37,701 nucleotides of DNA, taken from assembly GCA_038061815.1 (NCBI GenBank), contig JBBTYK010000007.1:1-37701 (forward strand). The letters run 5' to 3'. Under the pieces are notes generated by a model, which was given only the letters and a program-made list of their open reading frames with translations, did not search any database and had not been told where the DNA came from. The DNA is from JBBTXJ01 sp038061815. GTDB taxonomy: Bacteria > Patescibacteriota > Patescibacteriia > Magasanikbacterales > JBBTXJ01. The position numbers were made by a program, and so were the translations under genes. This document shows positions 16,364 through 23,104 of the stretch, piece by piece (position 1 is the first letter of the stretch; each line of letters opens with the position of its first letter).

Positions 16364-17254
16364 TTAAGCTTCATCGTGTTCGTCATTGCCGGTATCTTCC
16401 GCGGCAATAATCTCGGCCTCTTCAGGCACGATAACATCCGCGCTGGCTTCACCTGCATCATCATCGCTCGCCGTTGGCGTTTCTTCTACTTCTTCTTTGA
16501 CCGGCGCGGCTTCTTTTTCAAGTTCTTCGCTTGTCGGCCCGGCCTCCGCCATTAAACCTTCGCTGTCCAAACCACCCTGTACAATGCGGAGATGGTCCAT
16601 GATGGTATCAACCGCCTGATGGAGCGCTTCTTTCGGCGACATCGTACCGTCCGTTTCAATATCAAGGATTAGTTTTTCGTAGTTGGTCACGTCTCCCACA
16701 CGCGTGAATTCCACCGAATAACCTACGTCAACAATAGGAGAAAACAACGCGTCAATGCCGATGGTGCCGATGTCCATTTCCCGACTCTTGCGCTCCTCAA
16801 CGGGCACGTACCCACGGCCCTGTTCAAGCGTCAACTCCATATCAAGCTCGCCTTTCGGCTCCGTGATGGTGGCAACCACCAAATCCTTGCTGACCATTTC
16901 AACATCCGAGGTTGTTTCAATTTTTTCCGCCGTTACCGGCCCTTCGCCTTTTGCGCGCAAACGCACTTTCACCGGTTCCCCCGAAAACACGCGCACGCGC
17001 AGACGTTTCAAATTCAAAATGATGTCAAGCACATCCTCTTTCACGCCCGCAAGCGCGGAGAACTCGTGCTGTGCGCCTTTAATTTTGACTGCCGTCACGG
17101 CCGCACCCGGCAGCGACGACAACAGCACGCGGCGCAGCGCGTTCCCGATGGTTGTGCCGTAACCGTGATAACACGGCGTAATCACAACCCGCCCCCGATT
17201 CGGGCTCTCCCCATCGAGGATTTGTACGGTTGATGGAAGGAGTAGTTTTTCCAT
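16364..17254 (-). CDS. rpoA: RNA polymerase alpha subunit without the C-terminal domain
   Basis: Protein of 296 residues. The N-terminal domain, which dimerises and scaffolds beta and beta', is complete to about residue 230 (YGTTIGNALRRVLLSSLPG, the GVKEDVLDIILNLK helix and ALHQAVDTIMDHL). The helix-hairpin-helix C-terminal domain that binds UP elements and activators is missing: no equivalent of the LLKTPNLGKKS region exists. Instead, residues 231-296 are a low-complexity tail rich in Glu, Asp and Ala. The length is close to normal only because of this tail. ATG 17254 (MEKLLLPSTVQ) is chosen over an upstream in-frame start that overlaps rpsD. Confidence 0.95.
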   Translation of the reverse strand: MEKLLLPSTVQILDGESPNRGRVVITPCYHGYGTTIGNALRRVLLSSLPGAAVTAVKIKGAQHEFSALAGVKEDVLDIILNLKRLRVRVFSGEPVKVRLRAKGEGPVTAEKIETTSDVEMVSKDLVVATITEPKGELDMELTLEQGRGYVPVEERKSREMDIGTIGIDALFSPIVDVGYSVEFTRVGDVTNYEKLILDIETDGTMSPKEALHQAVDTIMDHLRIVQGGLDSEGLMAEAGPTSEELEKEAAPVKEEVEETPTASDDDAGEASADVIVPEEAEIIAAEDTGNDEHDEA

Positions 17255-17261
17255 ACGATAA

Positions 17262-17879
17262 TTATCGTGAATAAAATTCAATGATTGGACGCGGGTCAAA
17301 CAACGACTTAAGCTCCTCCGCCGCCGGTTGACCGACTACCGTGCCGGTCCAGTTACCCGGGTCCAACTTGAGCCAGCTCGGCGTTTCCTTTTGTTCCAAC
17401 GTCTGGCGAACGCCGTCAAACAGTTTCGTGTCGCGTTTTTTTTCAATCACTCCCACAACATCGCCCTCTTTTACTTGAAACGACGGTATATCGAGCTTTT
17501 TACCGTTCACCTCAATGTGGCCATGACGCACAAGTTGGCGCGCCGCCGCGCGCGTTTTAACGAATCCGAGACGATATACGGTGTTATCCAACCGGCGCTC
17601 CAGCAAATCCTGCAGCGCCAATCCCGTATCTCCGGCGCGCGCCGCAGCGCGTTCTACATAGTTGCGGAACTGCCGCTCAAGCAAACCATACAAATGACGC
17701 GCCTTTTGTTTTTCTTGCAACTGAAACTTGTAACCGGACGCAGTGTCTCTGCGCCGCATGGTGGCGCCATGTACACCGGGCGGCGCATTGCGCCGGCGCA
17801 ATGCGCAGCGCTCGCGGCCGCACACGGACATCCCGAGGCGCCGACAGACTTTGCAAGTTCGATTGGTGATTCGTGCCAT
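17262..17879 (-). CDS. rpsD: 30S ribosomal protein S4
   Basis: Primary 16S rRNA-binding protein of 205 residues. The N-terminus has the zinc-binding form (CKVCRRLGMSVCGRERC). The S4 RNA-binding domain follows, with LERRLDNTVYRLGFVKTRAA and RQLVRHGHIEVNGKKLDIPS. In many bacteria S4 regulates the alpha operon by binding its mRNA; whether that occurs here is unknown. It lies 1 nt after rpsK and 7 nt before rpoA. Confidence 0.98.
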   Translation of the reverse strand: MARITNRTCKVCRRLGMSVCGRERCALRRRNAPPGVHGATMRRRDTASGYKFQLQEKQKARHLYGLLERQFRNYVERAAARAGDTGLALQDLLERRLDNTVYRLGFVKTRAAARQLVRHGHIEVNGKKLDIPSFQVKEGDVVGVIEKKRDTKLFDGVRQTLEQKETPSWLKLDPGNWTGTVVGQPAAEELKSLFDPRPIIEFYSR

Positions 17880-17880
17880 A

Positions 17881-18276
17881 TTAAACGCGGCGCGGTTTAG
17901 GCGGCCGACATCCGTTGTGCGGCAGCGGCGTAATATCCTTGATTGATTTCACAAAAAATCCGTTGGCGTTCAATGCGCGAATGGCACCTTCCCGTCCGCC
18001 GCCGATTCCGCGCACGAAAACCTGCAACTCTCGCACGCCATACTGGGCCACTTTTTCCGCGACATCTTTCACAACCAGAGATGAGGCGTACGGCGTCGCC
18101 TTTTTTGGGCCCTTAAATCCAACCTTGCCTGCCGATGACCAGCCCAACGCGTTGCCGGCCGGATCGGTCATCGTAATGATGGTGTTATTATACGATGCCT
18201 GAATATACGCCTTGCCTTCAGGAATCTGGCGAGCAGTTTTCTTCTTGGCTGTTTTTTCTGATTTCACTTCTGCCAT
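17881..18276 (-). CDS. rpsK: 30S ribosomal protein S11
   Basis: Platform protein of 131 residues with a lysine-rich N-terminus. Signature segments are YIQASYNNTIITMTDPAGN, WSSAGKVGFKGPKKATPYA, VRGIGGGREGAIRAL and the tail ITPLPHNGCRPPKPRRV. It starts 3 nt after rpsM. Confidence 0.98.
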   Translation of the reverse strand: MAEVKSEKTAKKKTARQIPEGKAYIQASYNNTIITMTDPAGNALGWSSAGKVGFKGPKKATPYASSLVVKDVAEKVAQYGVRELQVFVRGIGGGREGAIRALNANGFFVKSIKDITPLPHNGCRPPKPRRV

Positions 18277-18279
18277 ACG

Positions 18280-18675
18280 TTAGGTTTTTTGCGCCGTCGG
18301 CTTGCGGCCCGACCCCATCGTGCGGCGCACATTGCCGCGCACCGTACGCGTGTTCGTCCGCGTGCGTTGGCCGCGCACCGGCAACCGCTTCGCGTGGCGG
18401 GAGCCGCGATAGGATTTAATATCAACCAATCGTTTGATGTTGGAACGCACCTCGCGCCGCAAATCGCCTTCCACCTTATGTTCCTTTTCAATAATCTGAC
18501 GAATGGCATTCGTGGCCTCGGCGCTCAAATCCTTTGTGCGGATGTTCGGGTCCACGTTCGCTGCCGCAAGAATTTTTTTCGCCAAGGATGGCCCAATCCC
18601 ATAAATGTACGGCAAGGCCGCCTCAATGCGTTTCTGTTCTGGAATAATGACACCGGCGATGCGCAACATAGGCAT
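18280..18675 (-). CDS. rpsM: 30S ribosomal protein S13
   Basis: Head protein of 131 residues contacting the P-site tRNA and 50S bridge. Features are RIAGVIIPEQKRIEAALPYI, the YGIGPSLAKKILAAANVDP helix-hairpin-helix segment, SYRGSRHAKRLPVRGQRT and the basic tail. ATG 18675 shares its first base with the rpmJ stop (TAATG), which indicates translational coupling; an ATG at 18669 is the alternative start. Confidence 0.97.
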   Translation of the reverse strand: MPMLRIAGVIIPEQKRIEAALPYIYGIGPSLAKKILAAANVDPNIRTKDLSAEATNAIRQIIEKEHKVEGDLRREVRSNIKRLVDIKSYRGSRHAKRLPVRGQRTRTNTRTVRGNVRRTMGSGRKPTAQKT

Positions 18676-18788
18676 TATCCCTGACGCTGTTTATGCTTGG
18701 GGTTCTTACAAATTACAACAACCCGCTGTTTCCGGCGTACCACCTTGCAATCTTTGCAAATCTTTTTAACGGATGCGCGGACTTTCAT
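18675..18788 (-). CDS. rpmJ: 50S ribosomal protein L36
   Basis: Thirty-seven-residue protein that reads MKVRASVKKICKDCKVVRRK then VICKNPKHKQRQG. The zinc-binding set Cys11, Cys14, Cys27 and His32 is intact, so this is the zinc-containing form. It sits in the conserved infA-rpmJ-rpsM order. It ends in TAA overlapping the rpsM ATG by one base. Confidence 0.95.
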   Translation of the reverse strand: MKVRASVKKICKDCKVVRRKQRVVVICKNPKHKQRQG

Positions 18789-18815
18789 ACCTGTCAGCTG
18801 ATGCCGTGATGTGAA

Positions 18816-18838
18816 CGAAAAAGGACTGGCGTCCTTCG
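18816..18838 (-). terminator. Hairpin with T-run between infA and rpmJ
   Basis: On the minus strand AAGGAC-GCCA-GTCCTT (18836 to 18821) is followed by a run of T (to 18818). It resembles a short intrinsic terminator placed after infA. It may attenuate the ribosomal operon rather than stop it, since no separate promoter for rpmJ is obvious. Confidence 0.5.
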
Positions 18839-18847
18839 TTTATAAGT

Positions 18848-19060
18848 TTATAATCGGTAGGTGATGCGGCCCTTCGTCAAATCATACGGCGTCATCTCAA
18901 GCCGAACGCGGTCACCCACAATGAGACGAATGCTGTGGCGACGCATCTTACCGGCCAAATGCGCGATAATTTGATGCTTGTTTTCGAGAACCACCCGAAA
19001 CATGCCTCCCGGCAAGAGCTCCTCTACCGTTCCCTGCATCTCAACGACGTCTTTTCCCAT
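18848..19060 (-). CDS. infA: Translation initiation factor IF-1
   Basis: OB-fold protein of 70 residues, standard length. It binds the 30S A site during initiation. Sequence landmarks are VVEMQGTVEELLPGGMFRV, ENKHQIIAHLAGKMRRHSIR and the end YDLTKGRITYRL. It is the first gene after the strong promoter at 19100-19128 and heads the ribosomal protein transcript. Confidence 0.97.
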   Translation of the reverse strand: MGKDVVEMQGTVEELLPGGMFRVVLENKHQIIAHLAGKMRRHSIRLIVGDRVRLEMTPYDLTKGRITYRL

Positions 19061-19099
19061 GAATATGCGAAATTTACAGTTTCCTACGAGACAGGTACA

Positions 19100-19128
19100 G
19101 TCTAGCAGAGCCGGTTAAAGCTGTCAAC
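19100..19128 (-). promoter_or_regulatory. Promoter of the infA-ribosomal protein operon
   Basis: Minus-strand TTGACA (19123-19128), 17-nt spacer, TAGACT (19100-19105). The start of transcription is expected near 19093, giving a leader of about 33 nt before infA. This is one of the few promoters here with a real leader. The rest of the gap up to 19186 is AT-rich with no clear gene. Confidence 0.72.
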
Positions 19129-19186
19129 TCGGAAAACCCTTGTGGATAACTCTTTGATATTTTTGACTGAAATAGGCCAAAAATGG

Positions 19187-19597
19187 CTAATCGCGGTACA
19201 CCCAGTAATTATACAGCAAAAAATTCCAACTGACAGAAAGCGCGACAGTGGTGATGCGGACAATTTGGTAATGAATGCCGAGCATATCGTGTCCGAGGTA
19301 CATGAAGACGATGCTGACCACATAATTTCCCGCAAGAACGACAAGGAATTTTGCGAGCTGGCGATGCGTTGATGTCGCGGTGCTTTTGAACGACCAGTGG
19401 CGGTTCATGAAAAATACGTACGCTATCACCAGTATCTGCGTTCCAAAAAGCGCGATGACCGGCCGAATACCGAAGTATTCTTTTGCGACATACAACAGCC
19501 CAACGTCCATAACGAGGCCGGTAATGCCCGTGAAAAAATAACGCGCAAAGGTTGCTTTCTTTGCGTGAATCCACGCGATGATGTTTGAGATGTTCAT
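19187..19597 (-). CDS. GtrA-like membrane protein
   Basis: Small membrane protein of 136 residues with four hydrophobic segments. The pattern FARYFFTGITGLVMDVGLLY, NRHWSFKS after helix two and the terminal NFLLYNYWVYRD is typical of the GtrA family. Family members help move or present lipid-linked sugars for cell-surface glycosylation. Its ATG overlaps the alaS stop by 4 nt, so it is translated together with AlaRS; the functional reason is unclear. Confidence 0.88.
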   Translation of the reverse strand: MNISNIIAWIHAKKATFARYFFTGITGLVMDVGLLYVAKEYFGIRPVIALFGTQILVIAYVFFMNRHWSFKSTATSTHRQLAKFLVVLAGNYVVSIVFMYLGHDMLGIHYQIVRITTVALSVSWNFLLYNYWVYRD

Positions 19598-21402
19598 TTC
19601 TTTTGATTTGCCGTCACGATTGCTTTAATACGCCGCACGCCGGCGGACACCGCTTCCTCTTTCAAAATCTTAAAACCGCCCAGTTCGCCCGTATGTTCCA
19701 CGTGCGGACCGCCGCAGATTTCTTTTGAAAAAAATCCGCGCTTTTCATCTCCTACAAAATACACTTTCAGTTTATTGCCAAACGTGGCGTATTTGTCGTC
19801 AAAATAACCGATGGCGCCGCACGCGCGCGCTTCTTTTTCCGTGAGTTCTTCAAAATGAACCGGCAAGTCCTTTTTAATTTGCTCGTTCACGATGTCTTCT
19901 ATTTCTTTCAATTTCTCGGCCGGAATTTTCTCCCCGTAGTTGAAATCAAAACGCAGGCGCTCCGCGGTAATGTTACTCCCCTTTTGTTCTATGGATTCAC
20001 CGAGCACGTTTTTGAGCGCACGATGGAGCAGATGCGTTGCGGTGTGAAGCTGCACCACTTCAAGACTATGGTTTGCAAGTCCGCCCGCAAATTTTTGTTC
20101 CGCGCCTTTACGCGAGAGTTCCTGATGTTTTTTGAATTCCGCTTGAAAACCTGCGGCGTCAACCGTAATACCGCGTTCTTTCGCCATTTCCTGCGTTACC
20201 TCAAACGGAAATCCGTGCGAGGTGAATAAATCAAACGCAGCTTTGCCGCTCACCGTTTTTTCCTTCGCGACAATCCGTTCAAACTCGCGCAAACCTTTTT
20301 CAAGCGTTCTATTGAATTTTTCCTCTTCGCGCTGCAGTTCCTCCGCAATGCGCTTCTTGTTGTGTCCCAATTCCGGATACGCAGCGGTGTATTCCTGCGC
20401 CACGATCTCGCCGATGTCACGCGCAAACGATTGCGTAATGCCCAATTTTTTACCGTGCATGATGGAGCGGCGAATGAGACGTCGCAACACATATCCTTGG
20501 TCAACATTTGACGGCGTTACACCGCGCTGGTCGCCCAAAATAAATGCGGCGGTGCGAAGATGGTCGGCAATCACGCGCATAGACCAGCGTGTTTTCGGGT
20601 CATCCGTATAATTTTTGCCGGACAGTTCTTCAATCTTATGCAGGATGGGTAAAAACAAATCGGTTTCAAACGGCGACTTTTCGCCGTTCAACACCGCCAC
20701 CACGCGGTCAAGTCCCATGCCAGTGTCCACGTTTTTCTGTTTGAGTGGTTTGAATGAACCGTTTGCTTGCTTATCGTACTCCATGAAAACGTCATTCCAG
20801 ATTTCAACCCACTGTTTGTTATCGGTATCAAACTTTTTTGGCGCAACGCCACCGCCTGACCAATAAAACATTTCCGTATCCGGCCCACACGGCCCCGTTT
20901 GTCCCGCCGGACCCCACCAGTTATTTTCTTTCGGCAAATACGCGATGCGTTCTTTCGGTATGTCAAGTGTCTGCCACAATTTTGCGGACTCTTCATCGCG
21001 AGGCGCGTCTTTATCGCCCGCAAACACGGAAACCGCTAATTTTTCAAGCGGAATGCCGAGCCATTTTCTGCTCGTCAAAAATTCAAAACTCCACGCAATG
21101 GCTTCTTTTTTGAAATAATCGCCGAGCGACCAGTTGCCGAGCATCTCAAAAAACGTGAGGTGCGTGTCATCGCCCACTTCTTCAATATCGCCGGTGCGGA
21201 TGCACTTTTGCACGTTCGCAAGCAGGGTGCCTTCCGGGTGTTTTTCACCCAAAAGATACGGCACCAGCGGATGCATGCCGGCGGTGGTGAAAAGCACGGT
21301 AGGGTCATTTTCCGGAATAAGCGAAGCGGACGGGATAATGGCGTGGCCCTTCTCTTTGAAGAAATCAAGATATTTTTTGCGGAGTTCTGCGGCGGAAAGC
21401 AT
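19594..21402 (-). CDS. alaS: Alanyl-tRNA synthetase, short form
   Basis: Class II synthetase of 602 residues; the common bacterial enzyme has about 870. The catalytic domain is intact (LFTTAGMHPLVPYLLG, FFEMLGNWSLGDYFKKEA, the GPAGQTGPCGPDTEMFY segment and the DTGMGLDRV motif). The editing domain keeps its metal ligands HTATH (about 450) and CGGPHVEH (about 567). The protein ends just after the editing domain (GVRRIKAIVTAN) and lacks the C-Ala/oligomerisation domain. Misacylation editing should still work. The start follows a -10 box by 6 nt, so its mRNA is likely leaderless. Confidence 0.97.
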   Translation of the reverse strand: MLSAAELRKKYLDFFKEKGHAIIPSASLIPENDPTVLFTTAGMHPLVPYLLGEKHPEGTLLANVQKCIRTGDIEEVGDDTHLTFFEMLGNWSLGDYFKKEAIAWSFEFLTSRKWLGIPLEKLAVSVFAGDKDAPRDEESAKLWQTLDIPKERIAYLPKENNWWGPAGQTGPCGPDTEMFYWSGGGVAPKKFDTDNKQWVEIWNDVFMEYDKQANGSFKPLKQKNVDTGMGLDRVVAVLNGEKSPFETDLFLPILHKIEELSGKNYTDDPKTRWSMRVIADHLRTAAFILGDQRGVTPSNVDQGYVLRRLIRRSIMHGKKLGITQSFARDIGEIVAQEYTAAYPELGHNKKRIAEELQREEEKFNRTLEKGLREFERIVAKEKTVSGKAAFDLFTSHGFPFEVTQEMAKERGITVDAAGFQAEFKKHQELSRKGAEQKFAGGLANHSLEVVQLHTATHLLHRALKNVLGESIEQKGSNITAERLRFDFNYGEKIPAEKLKEIEDIVNEQIKKDLPVHFEELTEKEARACGAIGYFDDKYATFGNKLKVYFVGDEKRGFFSKEICGGPHVEHTGELGGFKILKEEAVSAGVRRIKAIVTANQKK

Positions 21403-21408
21403 GAGAGT

Positions 21409-21437
21409 ATGATAGCGGAATTCCTAGGGCTTGACAA
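21409..21437 (-). promoter_or_regulatory. alaS promoter
   Basis: Minus-strand TTGTCA (21432-21437), 17-nt spacer and TATCAT (21409-21414), 6 nt from the alaS ATG. Its -35 box shares bases with the -35 of the divergent promoter at 21431-21459. Confidence 0.65.
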
Positions 21438-21459
21438 TGACGTTCTTTGATGCTATATT
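21431..21459 (+). promoter_or_regulatory. Strong promoter of the orphan cassette
   Basis: TTGACA (21431-21436), exact 17-nt spacer, TATATT (21454-21459). The leader then holds a small hairpin CCTTC-CTG-GAAGG (21470-21482) touching the Shine-Dalgarno AGGAGG (21480-21485). Confidence 0.8.
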
Positions 21460-21491
21460 TTTTACACAACCTTCCTGGAAGGAGGAACACT

Positions 21492-21917
21492 ATGGCGAGC
21501 GGTAGCGAGTGGAAAGAGGTGGAGATCGTAGGGCCGAGCACGCGCGAAGCGCACAAGGAGGTGTTCCGGTTTCGAGCGCTGGTGCCGCACGATTTCAAGG
21601 ACCTGAAGGAGCGTAGCGGCCCGCACTGGGCCGTCTGCATCACCGCTCCTGGCGGGGAGAGCGTGACGGTGCTGGACAACGAAGGCGAGGTGCACTTTTT
21701 CTCCAAGGTCCTCAAGGTCGTTGCCGAGATGCTCTACGGTGCGGAGCTCTACCGTCTGGACGCGCAAGTGGAGCGCGTACCGAACGGGATGGGTCATCCC
21801 TATCCGGGAATCGCGATGTCCCTTCGTGGCACCGCGGAACGGGGACAGCCCAAGCTGACCACGAAGTTCCGTCCAGACAACGGCGGCATCGGCGTGGAAG
21901 TGGAAATCACCCGCTAG
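21492..21917 (+). CDS. Orphan protein of unknown function with atypical codon use
   Basis: Protein of 141 residues not matched to any family I recognise. ATG 21492 is fixed by an ideal AGGAGG Shine-Dalgarno with 6-nt spacing; the frame is open upstream but the promoter lies there. It is soluble, without signal peptide or membrane segment, and looks like a mixed alpha/beta domain (strands WAVCITAPGGESVTVLDNEG, a helix SKVLKVVAEMLYGAEL, strands to GGIGVEVEITR). Codons are markedly biased to GAG, AAG, CTG and C-ending triplets, unlike the GAA/AAA-rich neighbours. It has its own promoter, leader hairpin and terminator, so it behaves like an independent, well-expressed cassette, possibly acquired by transfer. 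Confidence 0.8.
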   Translation: MASGSEWKEVEIVGPSTREAHKEVFRFRALVPHDFKDLKERSGPHWAVCITAPGGESVTVLDNEGEVHFFSKVLKVVAEMLYGAELYRLDAQVERVPNGMGHPYPGIAMSLRGTAERGQPKLTTKFRPDNGGIGVEVEITR

Positions 21918-21926
21918 AGACGAACG

Positions 21927-21974
21927 CGCCGAGTGTGATTCTTGCGAAAGCAGGAATTGCCTCGGCGTTTTTTT
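21927..21974 (+). terminator. Terminator of the orphan cassette
   Basis: Outer stem CGCCGAG (21927-21933) with CTCGGCG (21961-21967), inner stem ATTCTTGC-GAAA-GCAGGAAT with a GNRA tetraloop, then seven T (21968-21974). It overlaps the last bases of the convergent mnmA gene. Confidence 0.88.
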
Positions 21975-23064
21975 ATTGAATGACTCCCCCACCCAAACAT
22001 TCGTCGTTTTTGTAAAACACCGCAAACTGGCCGGGCGTGATGGCGCGCTGGGATTTTGAACAAATAACGAGGATATTTTTTCCTTGTTTCTGGATGGTGC
22101 ACCGCTGTAATTCCTGGCGGTGGCGGAAGCAAACAGCGCAGGTAAACGGCAAAACAGGCGCCTCAACAATCCAGTGTACATCCCCTACAGTAATTTCACG
22201 TGTAAATAAGCGTGAATCATTTTCCGGTCCAACGATGAGTTCGTTTTTCTTACTATCTTTTGCAACAACATACTGCGGCTTCCCGTTACTTTTTTGCGCC
22301 AGTCCGTGCCGCTGGCCGATGGTGTAATATGCCAAACCATCGTGCTCTCCAATCACCGCGCCGGCCGTCGTAACAATTTTTCCCGGCTTCGGCTTGATTT
22401 TCTGTTTCAAAAAATCCTTCATGTTGATTTCGCCGATAAAACACACGCCCATTGACTCCGCGCGTTCCGCGGTTGGCAAACCAAATTTCCGCGCAAGGGC
22501 GCGAACCTGCGGCTTGGTGTAGTCCCCAATGGGAAACAATGTGTTGGCAAGCTGCGCTTGAGTGAGTTGGTGAAGGAAGTAGGTTTGGTCTTTATTGCGG
22601 TCTTTGGATTGGAGGAGATGGTATCGTATACCCTTCGACTCGCCTCCGGCTCGCTCAGGGACTAATTTTGCATAATGCCCTGTCGCAATTTTGTCCGCGC
22701 CCAGTTTTTTTGCGGCCTTTAAAAACGACCCGAATTTTACCGTTGTGTTGCAGACAACATCCGGATTTGGCGTGCGGCCGGCGCGATATTCGCGGAACAA
22801 ATAATCCACCACGCCTTTGCGATATTCTTTTTGAAAATCCAACACCACAAGCGGAATGCCGAGGCGCGCCGCCACGCGCTCCGCATCACGCACATCATTC
22901 TTCCAATCACAAACACCCTGCACGTCTTTCGTATCCGTCCAGTTTTTCATGAAGGCGCCAACCACCTGATGCCCTGCGCGCACCAGAAGCGCCGCAGTCA
23001 CCGATGAATCAACGCCGCCTGACATGGCAACAATAATTTTATTCCGCACTTTCTTCGCCCGCAT
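21973..23064 (-). CDS. mnmA: tRNA-specific 2-thiouridylase MnmA
   Basis: Sulfurates U34 of tRNAs for Lys, Glu and Gln. Protein of 363 residues, normal size. Evidence: PP-loop AMSGGVDSSVTAALL (from residue 13), catalytic Cys105 in NPDVVCNTTVKF, the KDRNKDQTYFL segment and second catalytic Cys208 in SMGVCFIGE. ATG 23064 (MRAKKVRNKI) is chosen over earlier in-frame starts because they add a non-homologous leader. Ten codons around residues 135-144 (VPERAGGESKG) come from a palindromic repeat inserted in frame just before the RYHLLQ strand. Gene order puts it downstream of the fibronectin-III protein. Confidence 0.96.
   Translation of the reverse strand: MRAKKVRNKIIVAMSGGVDSSVTAALLVRAGHQVVGAFMKNWTDTKDVQGVCDWKNDVRDAERVAARLGIPLVVLDFQKEYRKGVVDYLFREYRAGRTPNPDVVCNTTVKFGSFLKAAKKLGADKIATGHYAKLVPERAGGESKGIRYHLLQSKDRNKDQTYFLHQLTQAQLANTLFPIGDYTKPQVRALARKFGLPTAERAESMGVCFIGEINMKDFLKQKIKPKPGKIVTTAGAVIGEHDGLAYYTIGQRHGLAQKSNGKPQYVVAKDSKKNELIVGPENDSRLFTREITVGDVHWIVEAPVLPFTCAVCFRHRQELQRCTIQKQGKNILVICSKSQRAITPGQFAVFYKNDECLGGGVIQ
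22631..22660. repeat. CCCTTCGACT...CTCAGGG repeat inside mnmA
   Basis: Exactly 30 bp (10 codons): CCCTTCGACT, then CGCCTCCGGC, then TCGCTCAGGG. It is palindromic at its ends and keeps the mnmA frame open. Same family as 10189, 11799 and 37114 and the inner part of 9482. Confidence 0.82.
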
Positions 23065-23104
23065 ACACAAAACCGTAGAGTGAGAGTCAAGCGCCACGAC
23101 GTTC

